From Varanus komodoensis (Eukaryota; Chordata; Lepidosauria; Squamata; Varanidae), in NCBI RefSeq assembly GCF_004798865.1, contig NW_025335854.1, forward strand, positions 4,341,288 through 4,405,287: DNA of 64,000 nt, in the 5' to 3' direction. The notes under the pieces were generated by a model, which had not been told where the DNA came from, ran no database searches, and saw only the letters and a program-made list of their open reading frames with translations. Both the position numbers and the translations under genes were made by a program. This document shows, piece by piece, positions 36,401 through 48,400 of the stretch (the stretch's first letter is position 1; each line of letters begins with the position of its first letter).

Positions 36401-39400
36401 TAACCCTTTCAGAAAAGGCATGCATTGCTACATTTCTACCCCATCATTTCCTCACCAAGGAGCCTAGGGTGACTTACATGTTCTTCCAGCTCTCCATTTA
36501 ACTTCACACCAACCTTTTGAGGTACATTAGGCTGAGAGCCAGTGACTGGCCCAAAGTCACCCAGTAAGCTTCATGGCTTAGTGGAAACTAGAACCCAGTT
36601 CTCCCAAGTTCTAGATTAACGCCGTGGCTACAAGAGTGAAGAACCCATTTGATCTTTCAGGATCCCCCAGATGATTGCTTTCTTTCTCTTAGCTCCATTT
36701 CCATTTCCCAATCACCCTATGACTCCCACATGAAGCTTGCTGTATGCAACCCTAAATCGCCCTCCTAAGACTTAGTCACTGTCAGTAATAGCTTCAAGGT
36801 AAAATCAGCTGGTACGTTTGGCCCCACTCATTTTTCCTTCAGCCTCACCCACCACTGGAATGAGGGCTGGAGAACCTCTGCAAAGTGGAATCTAGCCCTC
36901 TGGCTGAAAGTGGTTCCCCATCCTTGTCTGCTCCCTGAAATGGAGGACTTCAGCTGATCAGCTACTCCATCTGGGATTAAACCACTCTGCTGTAAATATC
37001 AGATTAGAACTGGGGAGACCCAGCTTCTACTCTGCATGCAGTCATGAAGATCAGGGCCAATCCCAACTTTCGGTTGGACCTACTAGACCTACAGGATGGA
37101 GTTGTTGCGAGGATAAAATTTGGGGAAGAGAAAGAACAAAGCTCTGCCCTTCCTCAAAGGAAAGTCAGGGCAGAAATGGAATGAATGAATGAAGGATATC
37201 TGTCCCCTTTCTGGGCTCATTAAATTCAGCAACACCATTCTAAAGAAATGTGGACATAAACTTCTTGCAGTTCATAGCAGGAGCATTTAAGTTTTCCTAA
37301 GCAATAACTAAGGAAAGTAATAAGTCTTACCAATACAAGACTGGAAAAAGTGGCTATTATGATTGCTGTGTTGACTACAGAATTAAAGATGTTCCTGAAA
37401 CATAATCATTGGCAGTCTGAAAAACAGGTGAAGGGCACCTCTCCGCACACACTTCTTTTAACATCTAACCACCATCAACTATACACTTTTCTCCCTGACT
37501 CTCCAACCCCCGTCTCATCTTTATGTATCTTCCAGCTATATAATTTCAGTGATACCCATCCTGATTACAACAGTAATAACTTGCTTGTAACCACCCAGGA
37601 ATCAAATTATATAGGACTGCATATCGTTTTTGTTTAATTTTTACATAGAAAAGTATGGAAAATGTACCTTTATACAGCAGGGATGTGACAATCTTCTCTG
37701 GTTGAACATACTCTGTAGTTACGTTGACAATCCTCTCTGGAAGTCTAGCTGTAGATGTAGAATATGTCATAGTAGGGTAATAGATCACTCGCCTTTTTGT
37801 TGGGATAACTGTAGTTGAAGTGTAAGGTGCAATCTTGCCAATGGTAGAAGATGAGGTGTCAGGAAGGTTTGAAGTTGTAGTCACCTGTGTTACTGTAGTA
37901 TTTGTGTTCTTGTTAGTTGGGCTTTCCTTGGTGGGTTCTCTATCTGAAACAAGATCAATTTTTGTATTAGTTGTGACATCATGTGTTCTTTTTTCTGGAT
38001 GTTCAGTTGTATTTGATTGGGTGGTGGTTGCAGTTGTAGTAGTAGTTACAGTCCGTGTAATTTTTGTGATGACTTCTGACTTGATGTGGTCACCTGGGTG
38101 GGGCCATCTAGGATTTGGTTCTGCTGTGGTAGTTGTTGTTGTTGTGACAGTAGTGATGTTGTCTAAGCTGTCACTTTCATCAGTCTTAGGGGAATTGCGC
38201 AATGGTTTGGATTCAGTTATGATGGTGGTAGTTGTCTGAGTGACTTTAGCCGGCTTGTCTGGCTTGCCACTTGTATCAGGATTTGGTGTATCACTTGGTG
38301 AGTTAGACTGTGTAATGATTGTTGTCTCTGTCAGTCTTGTAGTATTAGGTTCACCTTTAGGTGAATTAGGTTGTGTTGGTGTTCTTTCTCGCATTTCTGG
38401 ACTTGTTGAAGGAATGAGAGGATCAATGTCAGTAGGACTGGTCTGATCAATCTTTGTCAATATTTTCTCTAAGATTTTAATAATTGATTCAGGTTTGTCA
38501 TTTTTGTCATCAGTGTCAGGGTGAGGTGTGTCACTTTTTGTAGTAGTCTCAGTTGTTCTTTTCTCTGTGACAGTCGTAGTTCTTTCAGGTGTGTCATTTT
38601 TGTCATCAGTGTCAGGGCGAGGAGTGTCACTTTTTGTATTAGTNNNNNNNNNNNNNNNNNNNNNNNNNNNNNNNNNNNNNNNNNNNNNNNNNNNNNNNNN
38701 NNNNNNNNNNNNNNNNNNNNNNNNNNNNNNNNNNNNNNNNNNNGAGTAACACCATCGGGACTGGCTGTGTCCCCAGGATCAGTCTGTGGTGTTGTTGTCT
38801 CAGTGACCCCAGTAGTTCTGTCTGGGTTTTCTGCACCTTCAGGCTTGGTCATGTCACCTGGATCAGTCCTAGTTGTTGTTGTCCCCATGACACTAGTTGT
38901 TCTGTCTGGGTTGTCAAACTTATCCACACCGTGAGTATTGACTGTGTCCCCAGGATCAGTTTGTGATGTTGTCTCAGTCACACTAGTTGTACTACCTGGG
39001 TTATTAGTACCTTCTGGATTGGTACTGCCACCAGGGTCAGTCCTAGTTGTTGTCCCAGTGACCCCAGTAGTTCTGTCTGGGTTATCAACACCTTCAGGAT
39101 TGATCGTGTCTCCAGGATCAGTTCTAGTTGTTGTTGTCTTGGGGACACTAGTTGTCCTGTCTGGGTTGTCTGGTTGATCCACACCTTCGGGACTGGGTTT
39201 GTCACTTGGGGCAATCTGTGTTGGTGCTGTCTCAGTGACAGTAGTAGTTCCATCTGGATTGTCAGGCTTACCAACAGAAGGAGTGGCTGTGTCCCCAGGA
39301 TCAGTTTGTGGTGTTGTCTCAGTCACACTAGTTGTACTACTTGGGTTTTTAGTACCTTCCAAATTAGTACTGCCACCAGGGTCAGTCCTAGTTGTTGTTG

Positions 39401-42400
39401 TCTCAGTGATACTAGTAGTTCTGTCTGGATTATCAACACCTTCAGAATTAGTTGTGTCCCCAGGATCAGTCTGAGTTGTTGTCACACCAGTTGTTTTGCC
39501 TGGGTTATCAGTACCTTCAGGACTGGACGTGTCACCAGGATCAGTCTGAGTTGTTGTTGTCTCAGTGACAGTAGGAGTTCCATCTGGAATACCAACACTT
39601 TCAGGACTGGTTTTATCACCTGGCTGAGTCTGAGTTGTTGTTGCCTCAGTGACACTAGTGGTCGTCTCTGGGTTGTCAAGCTGATTAACACCATCAGGAC
39701 TGCCTGTGTCAGTAGGATCAGTCTGTGTTGTTGTTGTCTCAGTGAAACTAGGAGTTCTGTCTGGCTTATCAACGCCTTCAGGTTTGGTTGTGTCACCAGG
39801 AACAGTCTGAGTTGTCATCTCAGTGACAAAAGTTGTTCTATCTGGGTTATCAACACCTTCAGAATTGGTTGTGTCAACATCATAAGTCTGAGTTGTTGTT
39901 GTCTTGGTGACACTAGTTGTCCTTTCTGTGCTCTCTGGTTGATCAACACCTTCGGGACTAGGTTTGTCACCTGGCTCAGTCTGTGGTGTTGTCTCAGTGA
40001 CCCTAGTAGTTCTGTCTGGGTTATCAACACCTTCGGGATTAGTCGTGTCAGCAGGATCAGTCCTAGCTGTTGTTGTCCCACTGACACTAGTAGTTCTTTC
40101 TGGGTTGTCTGGTTGATCAACACCACTGGGACTGTTTGCGTCCCCAGGATCAGTCTGTGTTGTTGTTCTCTCACTAACACTAGTAGTTCTGTCTGGGTTA
40201 TCAACACCTCCATGTTTGGTCATGTCACCTGGATCAGTCTTAGTTGTTGCAGTGGCACTAGTAGTTTCATCTGGACTATCAGGCTTGCCACCAGCATCAG
40301 GACCTGGTGTGCCAATGGTTGAGCCTCTCTGTGTTGTTGTCCCTGGGATGGCTGTAGTTCCTTCTGGTCTGTCAAGTATTTCAGCTGTACTGGGGCTTGG
40401 TCTGCTTAGGAGTCTTGTATCACTTTCTGGTTCATTATTTGCGTCCTCACGAGCAAGACTGTCTCTTTCACTTGGTGTCTCAGACTGTGTTATTGCAACC
40501 TCCATAACGGTAGTACTTCTTTCTGTCCTGGCACTTCTATAATGACCCTCAGACTGTGTTATACCTGTGAGCAGAGTACTAGGAGTTGAGAGTATGTTTT
40601 GAAGACTAGCTGATTCAAGGGAGTTCAATTCCTTGCTGGCCTCTGTATAAGAATCAGGGATTTCTGGAGGATAGTCTGAAACTCTCATGGATTGAGCAAG
40701 ATCTGAATTAACTTGAGTCACGAGGTGCTCTGGTGCAACTGGATCATTAGTTGGTTTTTGAGTTGGATCAGATTGTAGAGTCGTCTGTGATGTTTCATCA
40801 GTTGTGGTGGTATCTTTTTGACCATCCACTGCTGGTTTGTGACTAACAGCTGGGGATTCTGTTCTTTCATCAGCTGTTACTTCCTTAACTGCAAGAGTTG
40901 TTTTTTCGCTTGTTGATGTTGGGCCGTTTGTTATTGATGTTACTGCAAGTTCATGGCCTACAGTGCTTCTGCTCCTGTTTGCTGCTGTCACAGCCTTTCC
41001 GGCTGCACTAGATGTTGAGTCTTCATTACCTATGGTGGTTTCTTCCACCGTACGGGTGACTCCAGTGTCTGTTGCATCAGATTCATCAGTGACTGAACTC
41101 GCTGTAGACACGCTCTCTGCTGTCACTAATGTAGTTGCCATGCCTGCATTTCTAGTTGTGTCTGTCAGGTCTGTTACAGCAGTCTCTTTCTGTGCAGTAG
41201 CTGTATCTTTTGTATCAGTTTCATCCATTCCTTCACTCGTTTCCATTGTTAGTAGTGGACTTTCTGCACTGGTTGTGTCTCTATCAGCTCTTGATGTTGC
41301 AATGGTAGTGGTGTCTCTTTTTGATATTGTTGTTGTACCTTTAGCTGGAGTAACTGTGGTTTTCAGGGCAGCGGCACTTGTGTCCTCATTCATAGTAACA
41401 CTAGACACTGTGGACAATGTCAGTACCTCACTAATACTAGAAGCTGTGCTAGATAGCACACTGTGTGTTTTTGTGGTTGTAACTCTGAAGGGTGTTGGTA
41501 ATTTCTCTGGCTGGGGAGATGGGGTCAGGCTAACAAGATTTTCAGGACTTGTTGCAGTACCTTTATTGTCTTGTGTTGAAAGCTCCAAGTCAACTTGGTT
41601 TGTTGTCATTGATGGCAGGATAGTCGTGGTTGATGGCATCCCCATTGTGGTTGTAGTCAAGGGCAGCTTTGTTGTGGTTGTGGTTGTGGTCGAAGGCAGC
41701 TTTGTTGTGGTCATGGTCGTGGTTGATGATAGCTTTGTTGTTGTTGCAGCTGTAGTTGAAGGCAGCTTTGTTGTAATTGTGGTCAATGGCAGCTTTGTCG
41801 TGGTTGTGGCTGTTGTCGATGGCATCTTCATTGTAGTCATGGTTGATGGCAGTTTGGTTGTGGTTGTGGTCATGGTCGTGGTCAATGGCAGCTTTGTCGT
41901 GGTTGTGGCTGCAGTTGGCAGCTTTGTCGTGGCTGCAGTTAATGGCAGCTTTGTCGTGGTTGTGGCTGTAGTTGGCAGCTTTGTCGTAGCTGCAGTTGAT
42001 GGCAACTTTGTTGTAGTAGATGGCAACTTGGTTGTGGTTGTGCCTGTGGTTGATGGCAGCTTCACTGTCGTTGTGGTCATGGTTGATGACAGTTTTGTTG
42101 TGGTCGATGGCTGCTTTGTCGTGGTTTCAGTAGCAGCGGTGGTGCTCGCTGCTGTTGTCGCTGCATTATCTACTCCACTGCCATCTTCCTCTGAAATCAC
42201 TTTCACTACTTTGGATTTTGAAGATTTTGATGCTGCTTTTGCTGATTCACGACCTAAACCACACAAAAAGAAGAAGGTAAATATCTGGTTATTGTGAGAG
42301 CATTTTTCATGCTTTTGAGCCTTGTCAGCATTGGCGTCTCAACCTCTGCAGATTTCAGTGATGGTTTCACCGGAGACATGCCAGGACCATTTGGGATTGA

Positions 42401-45400
42401 TACCATTTGTATGGTAGGAAAGAGATAGAAACATACCAGATAGGCTTAAAACAAACATAGATAAGTAATCCCAGTTGACATTATTTTATTTATTTATGTA
42501 TTTAAAGTTTTTATAAGCCATTATATAGCATGCGGTCCCTTGGATTGCAAGGTGATCAAACCAGTCAGTCCTAGAGGAGATCAACCCTGACTGCTCTTTA
42601 GGAGGCCAGATACTGAAGATGAAGCTCAAATACTTTGGCCACCTAATGAGAAGGAAGGGCTCCCTGGAGAAGAGCCTAATGCTGGGAACAATAGATGGCA
42701 AAAGAAGGAGGGGGCAGCAGAGGATGAGGTGGCTGGATGGAGTCACTGAAGCAGTCAGTGTGAGCTTGAGTAGACTCCGGGGGATGGTGGAGGACAGGAA
42801 GGCCTGGAGGAATGTCGTCCATGGGGTCGTGATGGGTTGGATGTGACTTTGGGACTAACAACAACAACAATATTGGAGAGCCAGTGTGGCGTAGTGGTTA
42901 AGAGCATGGGACTGGGACTCAGACGACCTGGGTTCTAGTCCCTGCTCAGCCATGGAGCCAACTGGGTGACTTTGGGCCAGTCACAGACTCTCAGCCCAAC
43001 CTACCTCACAGGGATGTTGTTGTGGGGATAAGATGCAGGAGGAGAATGATGTAAGCTGCCTTGAGCCCTTTGTAGGAAAAAGGCAGGATATAAATCCTAA
43101 ATCCAAATCCAAATCCAATATAGCATGGGCTCACTGAATGGTTTACAATTATTTAAAGCAATATGATATACAATAACAATAGCATATCCATAATAATAAT
43201 TAAAAAGCAACAATTAAGCAAGTGAATAAAAGAATAATACATAACACACTAAACAAGTAGACCACAGTGATTAATCATTATCTTTATAGAAACTCCGTAG
43301 AAAACCATAACATCTATTCAACAATTAAATTAACAGGAGAACAAAAAGCTTTTGACCTGGTGCCGAAAATACGTTTACAGCATTGGTACCAAGTACACCT
43401 CCCTAAGAAGCTGATGGGGTGCCATTGCCAAAAAGACCCTTCCCCTCATAGCCACCTTCCTTACTTCGTTTAATGGTGGCTCACAGAGAAGAATTTCCAT
43501 TGATGATATAACCAACCTTTGACTTGTGATATACTGCAAAGCTGTCTCTTTTGAGTTCTTGTCTCAGCAGGAATGATTTTAGCAAGTCAATCAACTCTCC
43601 CACTAAGATAGTAAGAATTCTTAGGTTTGGTTAGTTTGCACTGTATTAGAATAGTAATTTATGAGACATTTCAAAATTCTTATTCTCTCTCTCTCTGTAC
43701 GCACGCGCGCGCGCACACACACACACGCACACACATATATATATATGAAGGACTTAAATATATAACTACAACACATTTCTCTCGTTTGACATCCTTATTT
43801 CTGCATGTTTAACATGGATCACAAGGCGTACCTTTCTTTTTGGCTAACTCCTCAGCCTTTTTACCGTCCTTCTTCTTCTTGCTTTCAGCAGCAGAATCTC
43901 TTAAGGAAGCCATCGTTCTCCGAACCTTCGAGGAGGAACTGCTTGAGGAGGAGGATCGTTCAGAATGCTCTACAGTCAAGCACATGCAATAAGCAAAAAG
44001 TGAAAGCTGCACAGTTTAAAAAAGCAGACCTGCTTGACCCTTATCGTTGCAAACCCCAACCCTTTGGCTGGAGGAGCCTCAAATGCAGTCTGGAACAGGA
44101 TGGCCAGTGAGCACAAAAACTAATATACCTGCCAACTGTTACTCTCAAGGTGCATAACGTTTTCAGCATGGGCCTTCACTTTGCAAAAAAATCCCTAACT
44201 GCCTGGAAAGGTCTGGTGTGTCACTGCAAATTTGGGAACTACTCAGCCCATACGATGGAACACTGTGAAATGCCTGACTGGAATAACACTTTCTTCTGTA
44301 AGTGAACCTATAGTCTGGGACCCAAAGGACTGTACATCCAATAATTACAAAATGCAAAAGGGATCAAAATGCAGCTAAAGCAAATGAGAACTTGGACATG
44401 TGTTTCTTGAACAGCATTTCTCCCCACCACATCTCAAAGTACTTTTGAAATAAGCCATGTCTGAAAACCGTTGTTCATGACATGTGGAGATGTAATGTGC
44501 AACGGAAGGAGCAGCCAATGGACAAGCCCATGCCCTTGGAAGGGCCTATAGTAGCTGTGGGGATCCTGACCATACGGAGATAGGTGCACTGCACACAAAT
44601 CAATCAGAACTGAATCAGCTGTTAATCCTGTGTGTACTTGCCTTTAGTCTGCAATAAAGAACATTTTCATTTTAAAGCCAGAGTCATTTTTTTCAAGCCA
44701 GGAGCAGTGGGGCACCCTCAGTTACGTCAAGCAAGAATCACAGCAGAGAAGGCACCCCTATGTTCCAAGAGACTCAGTATAGAAAGCAAGAAGACAATTA
44801 CCTTTCATATTACTAAAGCACCTGATAAATGCACAAATGGGAAGGCATTAATTTAGCAAGATTCCAATCCAAGAATGGACTTAAGGTTGCAGCAAACCAG
44901 GCTCTGTGTAAGTCAGCAAAAGAATTTATCAATGTAATTCTGAAGGTAACAATTAGAATCGTTATTTGATTCTATTCTTCTGCAGTAATCCAGCATTTCC
45001 GAGGTGCACAAATAACTATAAAAAGAGCACAATCATTCATCCAAAAGCATGTGACAGACTCTCAGAAATCCCCATTTTCCTACCTTCCATAATTTCATGA
45101 GACACTTTCTTCTGCTTCTTTGCCTTCTTCAAAGGCTTGAGTTTTGCTTTGAGTTTGGGTTTGGGTTTGGGTTTAGGTTTAAGTTTTGGTTTGGGTGTAA
45201 GCTTGGGTGAGCGTTTTATTGTTGACTTTGCTTTGGATGTTGCGGTTGCTGATTTGGCTATGGTGGTAGTTGTCCGTGGGGCTGTGGTGGTCACTGTCCG
45301 TGGTATCTTTGGCGTTGTTAACCGTCGGTTTGCAGTGGTGGTTGCTGGTACTGTAGTTGTTGGAACTGCAGTCAGACATAAAGCTCACTTTTAGCTGAAG

Positions 45401-48400
45401 TTTCTCCTCTAATATGGGTCATATCTTTGCAATGCTAAACAAAAGATCTGCTAAAGATATTTAGTTACTTGTTTTTTGGCCAAAACTAGTTTCTGTAAGT
45501 TGGGAGCAGGCATAAGTCACTCCAGGACTGTAGGCTGTCTCCACTTGACCCAGGTTTAGAAAGCAACTCAGGTGCAATCCTATCCTTTCAATTGTACCCT
45601 TGAAGTTCACAAGCCCCTGAACTCAGAAGCTTACAATCACCTGATGTAGAGAAGGAGGAACGGGAACGTAATGCTTGTCTCCCCACACCTTCCACTCATC
45701 ATTTCAACTAGATGGTCATTTTGGGCTATCAAGCTGAGGTACTTTGGAAGGGAAGAAAAGAGGGTTGGAGCACCATCAGGATTGTTAGCAACCCAGTTTC
45801 TTCCTTCTCCACCTACACCATCAACTCTTCTCCAAGGTCGCTTGCCAACCTCAGAGAGGTGGTTGCCAATGTTCTTCCAACACCGGCTGTGGTGAGGGAA
45901 CAAGGACCAAAGTGCAGCTTCCCTCCTCTGAGCTTCACACACTGTCTCAAACTCGTTCTGGGAATCAAAATTATCCGATGGCCTCTAGGTGATACCCGAG
46001 GTCTGTTACACAAGATAATCTTGCAGCACGATGCACCTCAAAAGGAGACACTTGCCCACCAGAAGAGATCATTCAGTTGAAAAGATCATTCTCCATCACC
46101 TAACCACCTAACCACAGACTCTCCTAGCAACTTAAGAATCATCATACTCTCAAAGAGAGGTACCAATCCTGAATACTTCTTTACCACATTCTGATATAAC
46201 ACAGCTAGATTGACAGAATTTGGAACTGGCTACTACTTAAATAAAAGGAAAAAAAGTTTAGCTTCTTGTACCTAGGCTATAGTATCAAATGCTCTTCTAT
46301 ATAATCTCCTCAACACAGAATGCCAGCATGTCAAGGAGAATGCCAGTTTACTACATAGAAGGACTAGGCCTAAAACTTGTTATTTGAAATTTGTCCCCAG
46401 GTGGATCCTTTGTTTGATTGATTTATTATATCTGCCTTTTTTCATTTCAAGGCACTCAAGGTAGCTTACACAATTCTCCTCCTCCTCTCTCCATCTTATC
46501 CTCACAACAACCCTGTGAGGTGTGTTAGGATGAGAGTTTGTGACTGGCCCTTGGTCACCCAGTGAACTCCATGGCTGAGCGGAACTAGAACCTGGATCTC
46601 CTGAGTCTAAACCCAGTACACTTAATCACTGCATGCTAACGAAGGGAAAAGGTGCTGACACATTTAGAGAACTCACCTAGACATGTCTGGGCGTAGTCTG
46701 GACAGCACTTGTGATATCTTTCACAGTCTGCATCACAGTCACAAGATCTGCCCCTTTTAAAGGGTTCATTGCAGCGTCCTTTACAGGAGACATCTGCACA
46801 GAAGGATGGAGGAGTGTAAGCACTGCTTGCTTTGCATTCGAGAATGGCATCTACTTGACTTAAGGGCAGAAACCAAAGCACCTTTCAACAGAAAAGATTC
46901 CCACTGCTCCCAGAGCCTGGCAGCAAACCACACTGAATGCAATGGGTCAGCGACAGCTGAATGGCAATACGTGGATGGGGGAGGACAGGAAGGCCTGGAG
47001 GAATGTTGTCCATGGGGTCGCGATGGGTTGGACACGACTTCGCGACCAACAACAACAGCAACAATGCATTTATTGAAACTGATCTATTCAAATGTAGGAA
47101 ATCACTAATGTTTCATTCTATTTTATGTTGCCTTTGTTTTGATTTAATGAAACTCACAAAAAATTAATGTAAGACCTTTTTATTTCAACAATATTTTAAT
47201 AACTTTTAACATCAGCTTATAGGTTTTAATCTGCAGCCAGGGTGGATCTGGATTTTATTGTATTATGTTTTATTTTATTTTATGTAAATAAAATAGGCTA
47301 TGCTATGGGACGGCATACAAATACTCTAAATAAATAAATGAATAAATAAATAAAAAACAATGCATCAGATTGCACCCTAAGATACTTTCATATACCTATC
47401 ATGCATATGGCAATTGGTTGTCTTGAAGGGATTATTGTTATTTCAGGAATAAATGTATGTACACTGAATGTATTTATCTCCTCTATGTAGTTCTGTAAAT
47501 TGGGGTACCTCAGTAGCATAGAAGGTATTATTTCAAATCTATGCTATGATCCACTTTAAAATGTTTCTTTATTCCTGTGCCACTCTAATAAAAGAAGCCT
47601 ACAAAAAATCATTATTTATCATTTAATGTCACTTGAAAGTTAATGCAATAGCATATTATTTAGATGTAGCCCATGCTTGTCTGAAGAAATGTATCAATTG
47701 TTCCCCCTTTCCCCCCTAACAAATACAATTGCGAAAACTTACCAACTTATTTACCAAAACTTGTTTGTACTCTTTGGCTTTCATGCTGAAAAGCTGGAGA
47801 TTATCTCCAAATAAAAAACACATTGCCTGTACATTGTTGCCCCTCTGAATGTTGTGTCACATGCACATAAAAATGTTGTGGTACATGGCCTGGCTCTGAA
47901 TCAGGCTGTCCAAAAAGGGTCAGTGTCCCAGAGCACACGCCCTGCACATCGCTCAGGGATTGGGGGCACTTGCCAGGTAACATGGCAACAACCATGTCAA
48001 GGAAGCAGGCAGCTTGCTTGAGTTGACTTGAGTTGGGAGGAGTCAGCCAAATGTGCCTCTTTGAACTGGAATCTGGGTGATATTCCAGAAAACCTTTCCG
48101 GAACTTTCTGGAACTGGATATTTCCCTCCAACCTTTCCAACCAAGCGTTTCCACTTGCACAATGGAATCATTCCCATTGGTGATTCCCACAATGGGATAT
48201 GAATGAACCATGTTTTGTCAATGGTTTGTAAACCATATGGGCTTTCCAGAGTTGTTGGCAGTTGTACTTTGCTTCCCTGAGGACTTTTACACCACAACAG
48301 CGCATAGATTCTGACATGCCCCCACACAGGAATGACTTACAGATGCCTGGAAATTGTACCCAGAGATCGGATATAAAATTGGCAAATCAGAATATAACAT

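Larger units (their letters stand above)
33240..37667. other. PRG4 intron 6 (between mucin and hemopexin exons)
   Basis: It holds GATT/GAA/GAT simple repeats (33475-33525), the family A repeat (34935-35325), two old SINE pieces (36430-36632, 36995-37190) and a doubtful 72-bp exon candidate (35892-35963). The remainder is unrecognised. Confidence 0.55.

Noticed and set aside
38469-38643. Apparent change of frame in PRG4 after the N run
   Set aside because: It is caused by the arbitrary 100-base gap length. The Thr-rich reading continues in the other frame up to the exon 6 donor.
38744-40290. Regularly spaced direct repeats resembling a CRISPR array
   Set aside because: Units are coding, degenerate and contiguous, with no invariant repeat/unique spacer pattern, and the context is a vertebrate gene.
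39174-40322. 382-codon Cys/Ser-rich open frame on the + strand
   Set aside because: It is the antisense shadow of the 28-31-residue mucin array, with the same period as the sense repeats.
40963-42297. 444-codon open frame on the + strand rich in Val, opposite PRG4 exon 6
   Set aside because: It is the antisense of the ACN/Thr-rich mucin repeats. Periodic coding on one strand forces open frames on the other, and it has no splice or homology support.
42619-42846. 75-codon open frame as a host gene
   Set aside because: It is the Bov-B/RTE C-terminus followed by its 3' end and AAC tail.
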